NCBI GenBank assembly: GCA_020310875.1
Contig: CM035439.1
Location: forward strand, 137,211,929 to 137,275,928
Reading direction: 5' to 3'
Source: Ceratopteris richardii
Lineage: Eukaryota; Streptophyta; Polypodiopsida; Polypodiales; Pteridaceae
DNA: 64,000 nt
Shown here: in pieces, positions 1 through 11,204 of the stretch
Position numbering within the stretch: the first letter of the stretch is position 1
Layout of the letters: each line of letters starts with the position of its first letter
Notes under the pieces: generated by a model
Seen by the model: only the letters and a program-made list of their open reading frames with translations
Told to the model about the DNA's origin: nothing
Database searches by the model: none
Translations under genes and position numbers: made by a program

Positions 1-76
1 ACCATGGGAAACAGAGTGATGGAACGACAACAAATCACCACAATGCACTACACAGCTTCTATACTTTCCTTTGAAG

Positions 77-103
77 CTAATGCGCTTTTCCTTACAAGTG
101 CAG
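77..103 (+). promoter_or_regulatory. Candidate 3' splice site before accessory gene 1 of element C
   Basis: CTAAT at 77-81 fits the plant branch-point consensus and is followed by a pyrimidine-rich stretch and an AG at 102-103. The same arrangement sits at 55883-55907 ahead of the matching gene of element B, including GCTAATG on the left and GCAGAT at the acceptor. Spliced subgenomic RNA is the known way that gypsy elements and retroviruses express genes downstream of pol. Use of this site is inferred from conservation; no transcript is available here. Confidence 0.45.
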
Positions 104-244
104 ATGGCTTTTGAAGATTCTGAAGCAACAGTACAAGAGGAAGTATTGGAATTTCCACTCCAGAGTATCACCAAGGCAAAGGGACACTGGTTTTGAGAAG
201 ATCAACTGACTGGGGAGTATCTCTTCCTGGCAACTATAAAAATC

Positions 245-1693
245 ATGGATACCGATCATCAATTTCCGATCATGTCCCAAGACTTCAGAGTGTTGCATGA
301 ACTACCATCTACAATCGCCATCATGAAGAAAGCGGGCATTCATAAATATTTTGAAATACCAATCTATAAGCCCGACTTTCAAAGGTGCGCACAGGTCCTG
401 AACACGTTACAGCCAACACTGCATGATCCATTGGTGCCGGAGGCTAGAGTGATGGATAAAGTAGGTGAATGGGTTGTCATTCAATTTACACATGACTTGA
501 TCAAGGAAGCTTTTGGATGGGAAAAAGATGGAAACACGGTCGTGAAAGAAGAGAGTCGAGGGGCAAAAACCAGAACATTCATTGACATTAACAGAGCCAA
601 CATAGAAGAGGAAGTCAGACTTATTCACCAGCACTTCTGCTTCCCAAATATGCATCGATATACGGCCCTTCAGAAGATAATTGTCCAACTGCTCTCACAT
701 GCAATCAAGCAGATTGGAAATCAAATCAATCTGACTCCTTACATACAGGAAAGACTATTCGAAGCAAAGAAGCAATGGAATAATAAGAAGTTCCTCAATG
801 GCAGTGTCGCTCTGACAATATTGATTTACCACGCTTTAGGTATTAGAGAGCACCTGCAGGAAATGCCATCATCAACTGCTATGGCGAAGTATGCCAAAGT
901 CGCCACAGTTCCTAAAAAGAAAAGAGGAGTCAAGATTGTGGAAGAGGCAGAAACTAGCTCTCAACCCAGAATGAAAGGCACAAAGAGACTCAGGGAAGTA
1001 AAGCAAGTGGAAGAGGTAGTTCCAACCACGAAAAGAATACACGTGCTTCCAAAAACAAGAATTGAAGAGCACAGGCCGCTTATAGAGGAAGATTTAACTC
1101 AAGCCCTCGAGGATACACATCAATATATAGAAGGGCAAGTCAATTTGCCAGTACAAGGGCATCACTATCAACATACCCAACAAGACTTGGAAGCGAAAAG
1201 GAAGCTCACGAAAGTCCATCGATACAGGGAATTAGGGTTGGAAAATTCAAGCTCATCTTCGGATGCACAAGAAGAACCCGACATCTCATTATTGAATGTG
1301 GATATTCAAAGTGAATCCAACGATGATGGACAATGGGAGGAATTGAATGCGGTAAATTACAATGAAGAAGAGGGCATAAAAGTGGATAACAACTCTACTC
1401 GCCAAGAGTTGAACACCGAAGGCATAGAAGCCAACAAACAAGGAGTGCATGTAATTAAACTTAATGAAAGTTCCACTATTCATATCAGGGAGGCACCACT
1501 TTCAAGGGAAGAGTCAATCAAGATACCAATGAAAGAGCCTCAAGACAAGACAGCAGAAGAAGCAGAACCCTTCACACCAATAAGGGTCATGGCAGAACCC
1601 TCCCACATGGATGTCACATTTCAAGGGAGTGCCACGAAAGTTCTTGAATTGAATGAAGAAGAAAAAGAACCACAAATACAACTACAAACTTAG
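245..1693 (+). CDS. Post-pol accessory protein 1 of element C
   Basis: Predicted protein of 482 residues, open throughout. The N-terminal half (about 15-230) matches accessory protein 1 of element B in order and spacing: a KPDF..C block near residue 41, a HFCFP block near residue 129, and KKFLNGSVALTILIYHALG near residue 180. The C-terminal half is acidic and charged, with Glu-rich low-complexity stretches, and looks disordered. No signal peptide or membrane segment is visible, which argues against an envelope protein. The folded half loosely resembles the putative plant transposon protein domain known from Ogre/Athila-type elements; that resemblance is from memory of the family. The ATG follows a conserved acceptor-like site by about 140 nt. 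Function unknown. Confidence 0.6.
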   Translation: MDTDHQFPIMSQDFRVLHELPSTIAIMKKAGIHKYFEIPIYKPDFQRCAQVLNTLQPTLHDPLVPEARVMDKVGEWVVIQFTHDLIKEAFGWEKDGNTVVKEESRGAKTRTFIDINRANIEEEVRLIHQHFCFPNMHRYTALQKIIVQLLSHAIKQIGNQINLTPYIQERLFEAKKQWNNKKFLNGSVALTILIYHALGIREHLQEMPSSTAMAKYAKVATVPKKKRGVKIVEEAETSSQPRMKGTKRLREVKQVEEVVPTTKRIHVLPKTRIEEHRPLIEEDLTQALEDTHQYIEGQVNLPVQGHHYQHTQQDLEAKRKLTKVHRYRELGLENSSSSSDAQEEPDISLLNVDIQSESNDDGQWEELNAVNYNEEEGIKVDNNSTRQELNTEGIEANKQGVHVIKLNESSTIHIREAPLSREESIKIPMKEPQDKTAEEAEPFTPIRVMAEPSHMDVTFQGSATKVLELNEEEKEPQIQLQT

Positions 1694-1779
1694 ACAACCA
1701 CACAACGAAACTGTTCATGTCCAGCAAGGAAAAGATGTACAAACCGGAGAAGCTCCGAGCATAAGGCTAGGACATGGTT

Positions 1780-3650
1780 GAATGTCGACATCGCTCAGCT
1801 CAAGCCAGTGGTGCAGGACATGATCAGAACCGCACTGGACACACAACAACTAATGCTTGAGGCTGATGAAGACTATGATCAAGCTATGTAGGACAAGCAT
1901 GAGCTTCAAGAAAGGAGTAAGAATCTTTTGGTAGAATTGAAATTAGAAAGAGAGCACATAACAAATAAAGAAAAGTAAGTCCAAGAAGCCAAAAAGCAGT
2001 GCAACAATTTGATGATAGAAAACGCCAAATTAAAAGAACAACTGCAAGAGGTACAAAAGAAATATGAAGCGAGCGAGGCCGAGAAGGCGTGAATGAATGG
2101 CAGAAGTAAAATACTCGAATCACAAATAAAGGTATACATGGAGGAGGTAGAAAACCTAAGAAACCGAAACAAAGAGCTCATGATAGCTCTTCTAAGTGAT
2201 CAACCAATCAAAGTGCAAGAAAGACCAGAAAAGGATATCACAGAATTGGAAAAACAGATAGCTAAGTATGAAGATCAGCTCAAGCAAGAGCAAACCACCA
2301 TTGCCGAATGGGAAAAGAGGTACATGGATGACACTGCGGCTCTAAGAACTAAATGGAAAAAAGCTGAGAATCGATACCTTATGCAATGTAAAGAGGACAC
2401 TGATCACCTTGACGTGGTAGCTAAAGAGATACTAAAAAACAAGGAAACTATTGCTAAAGCTGAAGCAGAAATTAAGCAACAAGAGGAGATAATAACGCAG
2501 CTGAGAGAACAGCTCAAGCAGAAGTCAACTGAGGGGACACCAGTAGTTCCACAACCCGCCGCGGCTACTGAAGAGACTGAGGTACGTCCTCTCTCTCCCC
2601 CCTCACATCATTCACCGATAAGGGAGGAACAGGAGGTCCACATTGAACATAATACTCGGGACATTACAAAACTGAGCCGACCGAAAAGGGCACTACTGGT
2701 GTCCCAGCTTACTGCTGAATTCGAAGATCAAATAATCCAGGTGATGAAGGAGGCCCAAATCAAAAGCAAAAATTTGGATCAAATTTTGAAGCCCTTCAAT
2801 GTACCATATGGTCTCCTTAAAGAACAAACACGACAATATATAAAGAATACAACACATAAAGATCCGGACACGAACCTCCAATTCAGCCAAGATACATTCA
2901 AGTATACTCAAGAGGAATTCGGAAAGTCTGATCCCATATGGAGGCAGAAATTATTGGAAAAGAACCCTACATTGCAGGCACAATGGGAAGCTTCACCATA
3001 TGTGCTTCAAGTCAATCCATCATTTTGCCTCGTACCCCGCAGACACTCCTGGACGCAATTTTGGGAAGGTTAGCGCCAGGGAAGCATAAATACTCAATGG
3101 CTGAATTATCCATTGTTACCTAGTCCGCCACATAACTACCTACCAACGGAAGAGTACATGGTAAAAACAACGGAAGGGTACATCGCAAGATATTGCGCTG
3201 TCTTGGATTTCGCGGTCAAAATGACGAATAAAATTTTTAGTATGATCCTTACTGTAATCAAAGTCTTTCAGCACGCAAAATATACATTCTTGATTTTTAT
3301 CGGCATTACGCAAGGATCAGAAGCACTCATTTTTTATCTTTCTACCATTCCGAGTTGCTTAACACTTATGGAGTATTATTCTCCACTTATGTTTTTGCTG
3401 TCAACATATATGCAGACTTTCGAAGAAGCATTTTTCACTGGCTTCTTCGAAGTAGATTCGAAAATTTTCGTCAAAATGACTTCAAATCTTAATGCACGCC
3501 TGGTGGCTTATGAAACCAGCTTTTTTGCGGATCACCGACAAGCGCCAGAGGACAGAGTGAAGTCAAACCAGTGGAAAGAATTTATGATATGTCACGCCAA
3601 TTTGCTGAATCAAAGAGACTTAAGCAAGCAGCCGACGAGAAGCTAAAGCC
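1780..3650 (+). pseudogene. Post-pol accessory protein 2 region of element C (coiled coil), broken
   Basis: Fossil coding region matching accessory protein 2 of element B. The first two thirds are rich in Glu, Lys and Gln with heptad-like spacing, indicating a long coiled coil. The last third matches the globular end of the B protein: a WR.KLL.K.P block, a VPRR.SWT block, and a TFEEAFFTGFFE block. The order and spacing of these blocks are kept although the two elements differ widely. The region is broken a few times. No membrane segment convincing enough for an envelope protein is seen. Confidence 0.62.
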
Positions 3651-3657
3651 TATCAAG

Positions 3658-3684
3658 GGACGACAGAGACAAAGAGGGGAAGAG
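3658..3684 (+). other. Conserved GGACGACAGA motif and polypurine tract of element C
   Basis: GGACGACAGA at 3658-3667 is followed after 17 nt by the LTR start, and the last part of that gap is a purine run, the expected plus-strand primer. The same ten bases stand at exactly the same distance from the 3' LTR in elements A and B. Confidence 0.7.
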
Positions 3685-4514
3685 TGTTGCAGAGCAAAGA
3701 AGCACAAGAGAAGAGCCCCAAAATTTTCAAATTAATGGGCATAATTTTTCTTCTTCAAAACATTCACAGAATTCCCTCAAGCCATGTAAATGCACTAGAG
3801 GAGTCCTCTAGTGGCATAATCCCATTGTGTTGTAAAATATCCCTTGTAAATTAGTAGGAAATTCACTTTTTAGTAATAAAGTGCCGGTCTCTTGTGTGAA
3901 AGGACCAAATTTAGGGCACATGTATATAAGTCACTTTGTGACCCTTTGTAGAGACTTTTTGCTATTGTGAACAAGGAGAGCTTTGAAATCTCGAATTCGC
4001 CTCTTTCCTCTAGATTTCCATCTTCTCTTTGATCTTGTATGTGTGTGTAATGCTTGGAATGTGTGTGTAGGACTGTTGTCTACCCCTCCCCACTATTTTT
4101 GAGCTACTGTAGTGTGTGTGTGAGCTTGTAGGAGTTGTGGCGTGAGTGTGGGTACTTCCTGCCATTCACTATTTTGGTCATAACTTGAATCAAGGTTGTC
4201 AGAATCAAGTGAGACTACTTCCAGTAGATGCGTCTCGTTGAGAGCTTTGAAAGAAGTACTCTGTTGACTATATTCGGAGCTTGCAGCTAAGAGAAATCCT
4301 CAATTTATTGAAAACTACTGTAAGAGGTATTGCAGCAGACACTTTCAGTCTTTCAGTGAGTTTGAGAGGTGGATTAGTATTTTCTCATGCATATCAGCTG
4401 AACCACTTCATTTTCCATCATGTGTGCACATGTCTTCATACACTTGGTTAGGTCGTTTGATCGGATTGACATATAAGTGTGTGTCAATTTCTCACTATAC
4501 GCACTTGTGTTGCA
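3685..4514 (+). repeat. 3' LTR of gypsy element C
   Basis: Begins TGTTGCAG directly after the polypurine tract and ends near TTGCA before DNA resembling pol of fragment D. It carries a dyad with arms ACTAGAGGA and TCCTCTAGT (3794-3812), an AATAAAG near 3873, a TATA-like TGTATATAAG near 3921, and CGGATTGACAT near the end, which is also found near the end of the A and B LTRs. The right edge is less certain than the left because no partner LTR is in the window. Confidence 0.65.
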
Positions 4515-4579
4515 AATGAGGTTTAGTCTCTTTGGCACAAGTCCTTGAGTCTTCTTGACTTAGGTACACAAATCCTTTT

Positions 4580-6350
4580 GGTCTTCTTAAAAGGAATACT
4601 TAGATGAAGGATCAATCCATGAACAGGAAGTTCAAAAGCATGACAGAACATTAGCCAAACCGATAAAAATGAAGCTTGCAAAAGAAGAGAGAAAGAAGAA
4701 AGTCCCCACACAAGGAGAAGATCAAGAATTAGTAATTGAGGTGCCAAAAAATTTCAAGAAGTATCAAGTAGAGGATATAAAAATAATGATAAGAATGCCT
4801 AAATGAGAAGCTCTCACAGGAGAAGCTTACAATAATAGAGAGCAAACTAAGAAAATTGTAGTGAAAAAATTGAAGAGAGGAGGTGTGCAAAATATATAGG
4901 ACACAATTTGAGTGAAAAAGAAGAAAAAGAGTTGATTGAGTTGCTGAGAGAATATAGAGATGTGCTCACTTGGAACTACAAGGATTTAAAAGGAGTGGAT
5001 CCATATATTTATTCTCATAAGATCCCCATGATGCTAGAGGCCAAGCGAACTAAACAAAAGCCTTACACATACAATGACAACTACATAGCTAAGATAAAAG
5101 AAGAAATCCTTTGGTTGAAAGAAGCAAGATTTATCTACGAAATAGAACATATAGAATGGACATCCTGCATTGTTACAGTCCCCAAAAAGAATGGAACATT
5201 GCATGTATGCATTAACTTGAAAAATTTAATGCCATGACTATACAAGATAAGTACCCGCTTTTGATCACTGAGAACTTATTAGAGCATGTAGCAGGAAAGG
5301 AAGTTTACAGCTTCCTTGATGGATTTTTGGGTTATAAGCAAGTAGCCATTACCCCTGAGGACAAACATAAGATGGATTTTTCCACTCAGTGGGGTATCTT
5401 TTCATTTGGTGTGATGCCATTTGGATTAAGAATGCACTTGCTACCTTTCAACGACTAATGTTTCTTGTGTAAATCGACATTCTAAAGAAGAATTTTGAGG
5501 TCATTTGGGTGTGATGCCATTTGATCTTAAGAATTCACTTGCTACCTTTCAAATACTAATGTTTCTTGTGTTTAAGGACATCTTGAAGAAGAATTTAGAG
5601 GTCTTTGTGGATGATGTGTGTGCCCATTCCCACATACCACAAAAAATATACCATAGCTTAGCCAAATCTTTGTCAAGTGCAGAAAGCATCGTTTGTGTGA
5701 ACCTAGAGAAATGTTTCCTCATGGTTAGATAAGGTAATGTTTGGTCATATAGTGTCATAGAATAGTACATCTATGTATGTGGATAAGTAGAGAGCGATAG
5801 CTGAGTTACCTAGACCCAAGATAGTTAAGGAAGTAGAAGATTTTATTGGACACTATGGGTACTACCGAAGTTTTATCCACATGTACACTATTATTGCAAA
5901 TCCTCTGTACAACCTCTTGATGAACTTCAAATGGACTAAAGAATGTGAGAATTCTTTTAATGAGTTAAAACAATGATTGTGCTCAACCCCTATTTTGACA
6001 ACACGGGAGTGAAATAAACCATTCCATGTTAATGTCAGCATTTCAAACTATGCTAGCACATGTGAGCAGGCAATTAAAAGTAGCAGAACACAATTACACT
6101 ACCATCAAGAGAGAATTCTTAGGCGTGGTCTATGCCATCAAAAAGATTATACATAATTTGTTCACAAATAAGTTTAAATTCTTTACAAATCACCAAGCTT
6201 TACTTTACCTTGTAAAAAATACTTGCAAGTTAGGTAGATTAGTAAGATGGTTTCTCTTACTAATGGAATACAATTCTGAAGTATTAGTCAAGAAAGGAAA
6301 GTCTCACCTTTCACAACCTACTTCTAGAGAATTGATGGGGTTCGAAAACA
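4580..6350 (+). mobile_element. Gypsy pol fragment D, heavily decayed
   Basis: A degraded piece of gypsy pol in the same family as A and B. Recognisable in order are the region just upstream of reverse transcriptase (a VPKNFKKY.VED block), reverse transcriptase (KQKPYTYNDNY, VPKKNGTL, FLDGF.GY, VFVDDVCAHS) and RNase H (FF.NHQALLYLV, LVRWFLLLMEYN). It lacks LTRs, gag and integrase and has many breaks, so it is much older than A and B. Element C abuts it on the left. It becomes unrecognisable shortly after the RNase H end. Confidence 0.8.
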
Positions 6351-6355
6351 CATAA

Positions 6356-7260
6356 AATCATTGACATAGAAGTCTGATAGAGCACTAAAACATTATACTA
6401 GAACCTACTTCTACTATCTCATGAAATCAAATTCAATATAAACACAATTGTAGAGGTATGAAAGTATGAATGGAGATAGAATAGATGAAGATCAAATAAT
6501 TACAAAAAATTGTAATACCATTAAGTAGATAGAAATAAAACTGCCTCATACATCTATCCCTCCATTTATCTACCAACTAAAAGACCTCTCCTACAACTCT
6601 CTTCCTCCCTTTAAATAGATAAAACAACTTGCCATAGGTGAATACAACTGCTAAGTCTCAAGTCTTTCAGGTTACATTTGATTATAACTAGGTATAACAA
6701 AATCTGATTGAGCAATATTTGACTCAACATATATCCGATTCACCACTATTTCTAAATATCCGACTAAGCAAAATTTTAAGATAGTTGACTTAGTAACTTT
6801 TCATTTGTAGACAGTTCTCATTAAGGTTCATCACATGACACAATCCGGTGGAGGATTTTGAAAAAAAAAACAAATTCGGACTCACAAATTCCATGATCAC
6901 AATGGTGGTCACATGAAAAATATTATTATTGTTGCTAGTCTTTGTATTGATTCTCCATCTCTAGACTTTCAGCAATTTGTAAGTTCATTATAACTTCAAG
7001 TTATTCCACTCCATCTTGGACTGGATCAATAATTAATGCCTCACTTTGTTCCAGACTTTGTCCAGTTTTTCTTATTGGTAAATTAACTTCTAGAGATTAT
7101 CCTCCTCCTCTGTACTCTGTTCCTTCTTCAATTGCTCCACGTGTTGAACCCAATATTTTTCTTTCTACACTTGATGAATTTTTTCTACCAACTTAGCTTG
7201 ATGCTTTGCTATAAATCTTGTCTTCATTACCTCATAAGGATACTTAATCATTGAATCAGC
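6356..7260. other. Unassigned AT-rich DNA
   Basis: About 900 bp with no convincing coding region, LTR ends or RNA gene. It is AT-rich, with short homopolymer runs such as the A run near 6860. It lies between gypsy fragment D and copia fragment E and could be remains of either or of older sequence. Confidence 0.5.
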
Positions 7261-7261
7261 C

Positions 7262-8876
7262 AAGATATGCATGAGCTACCAAGCATGAAGCTAAAAACCA
7301 CTCGTGAACACACGAGTTTCATAGCAACCAGCCCAGTCAGAGTCAGAAAGAGCATGTAAATCAGGTGGTAGTGATCCCCCCTTGGGATAAAACAATCCAA
7401 GTAGTTGGGTACCACTCAAGTAGCAAAAGATGTGCTTAACTGCCTGCCAATGTTTTACACCTCAGCAATGCATAAACCTGCTCATGATGAGATAGAAAGC
7501 TGAATATCTTGCCGAGTAATGCATAAGTAAATCAAGCATCCAACAACATGCTCCTAGAGGACAACATCAAATGCATCTCCAACATCATGAAGACTCAATC
7601 CTAAACATGTCTCCATAGGGGTGGCAATAAGTTTGCAATGTTTAGGGCCAAAACACTACAATAATGTGTCAATATATTTGGTTTTACACAAAGCTATTCC
7701 ACCATCAACTTGCATAAATTGAATGCCTAAATAATGATGCAAATGCCCTAAATCTGACATCTCAAATGAGGCATGCAAATCAACCTTAAAATCAGCAATA
7801 TGCATCTCATGAGGATTAGTAAGCAACATGTCATCAACATACACAACAAAACAATGATGAAAAGCACATCATTTTCATGCTTAACATATAACATGCTTTC
7901 AATCGGACTATTCTCAAAACCATGTGCAATCAGATAGGCATGTATCTTTTCATACCAAGCATGTGGTGCTTGCTTCAAACCATATAATGCCTTTTTCAAT
8001 ATGCACACTTGGTTTTCATGCCCTTTTTTCACAAAACCATGGGGTTTTAAAACATACACTTCTTCATGCAGGTCACCATTCAGAAATGGAGTTTTTATTT
8101 TCAATTGATGTACATTCCAACCATGATGAGCTGCAAGTGCACAGATGCTACAAACACTAGTCATTCGGCATGTAGGTGCAAAGGTCTCATCAAAATCAAT
8201 GCCTCTTTCTTGCACATAACCCTTCGCAACAAGCCTAGCTTGATACCTATCAACTATTCCATCAACTATATACCCACTTAGTGCCAATGGCCTTCTTGCC
8301 AGGAGGAAAGTCACATAAAGACTAGGTACCATTTTTCATGATACCATCATATTCTGATTGCATAGAAGCCATCCAATTTTCTAAATATTGTGCTTCATCA
8401 AACAAAATAGGCTCATTATCATCACAAAGATAACATCACAGCTAACCAAAATGTGTCTAGTCTATGGATGATATAGATGATAACCTTTGCTTTCAAAACT
8501 GTACCCAACAAAAATACACTTCACTGCTTTATCATCCAATTTCCTGCATTGTTATTCAAGCACCAATGCATATGCCAGACAACCAAAAACATGCAAGTGA
8601 GCATCAGATGGCTTACGACCATGCCATCTTACGACCATGCCAAGCCTCATATGGAGGGATAGACTGCAATGCTTTAGTGGGACACCTATTAACTACATAT
8701 GTTGCACACAGCCAGAAACTATGAGGTAAAGCCTGACTCTTAACCATACACCTCGCCATCTCCATGAGTGACCTATTCTTACGTTCAGCAACTCCATTCT
8801 GTTGAGGTGTATACGGTAGTGTACATTGCTGTTTTATTCCATGTTCAGCCAGAAATGCATTAAGGTTGAAGACATA
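7262..8876 (-). mobile_element. Ty1/copia fragment E, decayed
   Basis: Read on the minus strand this covers the end of integrase, reverse transcriptase (RYQARLVAKGYVQERGIDFDETFAP, KKALYGLKQAPHAWYEK, YVDDMLLT) and the first part of RNase H. It is closely related to copia F in this window, whose plus-strand region 15600-17500 is its counterpart. LTRs, gag and protease are absent and there are many breaks. The right end stops abruptly in the integrase region against gypsy leader copy G1, so this is a truncated remnant. Confidence 0.85.
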
Positions 8877-9560
8877 GCTCCCATGCCATCATGATCATCC
8901 ACACCATCATGATGGTTTGCCCCATTGTGATGCTCCCATGCCATTATGATCATCCATAACATCACAACGGTTAGCACCATTGCAATGATCCAAAACCATC
9001 ATGATAGTCTATGCCATTGCAACACTCTAGGCCATCAGGATGGTCCTAGACAGTTGTGATAACACCCTTATTTGGAAGAAATTAAGGTTGAAATTTTTTT
9101 GGCCAAATTTTCATATTTTTTGAAATACTTTGGGTGCTTGCAGGGCCTCCAAAGTAAGCAAATGCATTGAGCATAAAGGATCAAGGCCAGATGCAATTCT
9201 TGGGAGACTTCTTGAGTCGTCGAGGACATAACAAGGGTGGAAAAAAAGAGCTTGCCTTAAGGTTGAAAATTCATTAAACCTCCTTTGTCAATTCAAGCCT
9301 AAGCAAGGATGTAGTTCTAGTACTTAAGCACTCAAGGTAAGTCAGTCCTATCAAGGATTATCACACCTAACTGGGTACCCTACGACAATGCGAGCATAGA
9401 GCTCTTTGTTAAAAGAGAAATTGATGAAGATTTCTAGAGGTTTAGACCTGACAAACCTAACAATGTTACCATTATATATGAATTCAAATATCCACATGTC
9501 CCAAGAAATATCATCTATATAGATAACACTTTGAAAGGGATTCACACCACCATAGAGCTC
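8877..9560 (+). mobile_element. Decayed gypsy leader-gag copy G1
   Basis: Starts with about 180 bp of short degenerate repeats built on CATCATGATG/CATCACGATG words, continues with a leader block containing CTTATTTGGAAGAAATTA, and ends in a short gag piece (about 9360-9540) matching the PEWIPQDNKSIELFVN to KVVYLD part of gag in element A. No LTR or primer site is seen. It is the first of three successive copies of the same leader-gag segment. Confidence 0.7.
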
Positions 9561-10584
9561 AACAAGTTATGCAAGTGAGAATTTTGTGAATTTCTCATCG
9601 TTCTGTCTGTCGTCTTAGCCTATCATGATAGGCCATCAAAGTACAGATAATTAGTGCACGTTTATAGCAATGGCAAGGGCACCTCAAAGCCTCCTTCAAG
9701 CACTAGGTTCACCATTAGAATCGTAAGATTTGGAGACCATTGCGATAGGGTGGAATCACCATGACAACTAGCACCCTTGCAATGGCCAATCCCATCGCAA
9801 CACTCCCATGACATCATGATCATCCACACCATCTTGATGGTTGGCCCCATAGTGATGCTCCCATGCTAATGATCACCCATATCATCATAACGGTTAGCAC
9901 CATTGCAATGATCCAAGACCATCTTGATAGTGCAAGCCATTGCTACAGTCTAGGCCATCACAACGGTCCCAGACAATGATCATGATAGGGCCCTTATTTG
10001 GAAGAAATTAGGGTTACAATTTTTGACAAATTCGTATATTTCTTGAAATATTTTGAGTGCTTATTTGGCCTCCAAAGTGAGTGAATGCATGCACCATAAT
10101 GAATCAAGGCAAGAAGCAATTTTTGGGAGACTTCTTGAGTAGTCAAGGACATACCGATGGTGGAAAAAAAGATCTTTCCTTAAGGTTGGAAATTCATTAA
10201 ACCTCCTTTGTCAATTCAAGCCTAGCTGAGGACATAGTTCTAGTAACCAAGTGTGGAGGGTTGAACAAGTTCATGATATGTTCACTCACTACAATGCTTT
10301 TGGATTAACCCAGAAGAATACTACTCTAACATGGTTCCAATCCTTGCATCAAGGAAAATGTAGGGATATTAATCAATTGCTCAAAGCCTTCATTACTGAT
10401 TTCTCTAAGAGTAGAATTAAACACAATAGTTCATCGTTAATCTATAGGTTTAAGTAGACTCTATTGAAATCAATGTTCACATAGTCCAACAATAACTATA
10501 AGTTGTGGAATTTCTAGGAGTCTCAAGAAATACTACTGTTACTTAGTATACATAGTGTCTGTTCAAAATATGTTCAAGAAGCTC

Positions 10585-10665
10585 ATGTAGGTGCCTTGGC
10601 TAAGGTAATCGCCTCCTAAAACAAAGGGCATGAGTTTGAATCCTGTGACTAGCAATGTGATGGAA
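10585..10665 (+). repeat. tRNA-derived SINE-like internal promoter
   Basis: TGGCTAAGGTAA (10597-10608) resembles a pol III A box of plant SINEs and AGTTTGAATCC (10633-10643) resembles the B box, about 25 nt apart. The rest does not fold as a normal tRNA that I can see, so this is a SINE head or a tRNA-like stretch inside the solo LTR. The 3' end and target duplication were not found. Confidence 0.4.
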
Positions 10666-11184
10666 TTTTTTTGTGGTAAAGCATTGGCTGAAAAAGCAAA
10701 GCAGATGGCGTTGAATATTCGCGATTGTAGATTTGTTTTAAGCTTTTTTGCATACAATGACGTATGATTTTAGCTTTATCAATTGCTTTTAGTGAGATCT
10801 TTTTAATAAGCTCTAAAACTATATAAGTGACCAAAGGCTCATTATGTGAGTATCACTCAAGGATCACTCAAGGAGCTTAAGTGCTCAACGCAAGGAGGAG
10901 GTCTTCTTGAAGACAGAGTGTTCACACACTCTTGAGGAGGTGATCAACTAGGAGGTGCTCTATCTTGGAGGTGGAGTTCTCACACTCTTGGAGGAGTTGT
11001 GGTTTACATCTTGGTGATTATCTGGAGGAGATTCTGCCAGCATACCATCAACATCCATTGTTGATTTACTTTGAGTAGCAAGTCTATTTCCGTTCTTACT
11101 TGCTAGGTCTCTCGTTTATGATTTAGGCTGATCAAAATTTGGGTTTGTTGTAAACTAGTTCTAAATTGTTCATATTCTCCATAC

Positions 11185-11204
11185 TCACACACACACACAC
11201 ACAC
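11185..11204. repeat. (CA)n microsatellite
   Basis: About ten CA dinucleotides in a row inside the solo LTR. Confidence 0.9.

Larger units (their letters stand above)
1..4514 (+). mobile_element. Ty3/gypsy element C, 3' part with one LTR
   Basis: The 3' end of a gypsy element whose body lies left of the window. It holds two post-pol accessory protein regions (about 245-1693 and 1780-3650), a polypurine tract and an LTR (3685-4514). Both accessory regions align by eye with those of element B (55935-57377 and 58594-60386), which identifies the family although the LTR has diverged strongly. The second region is broken in a few places. The right LTR edge abuts gypsy pol-like DNA (fragment D), so C probably inserted into D, but the left target duplication is outside the window. 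Age cannot be read from LTRs because only one is present; divergence from B suggests an older or separate subfamily. Confidence 0.82.

Noticed and set aside
10585-10665. A functional tRNA gene
   Set aside because: A-box and B-box words are present but imperfect, and I could not see an acceptor stem or anticodon arm.
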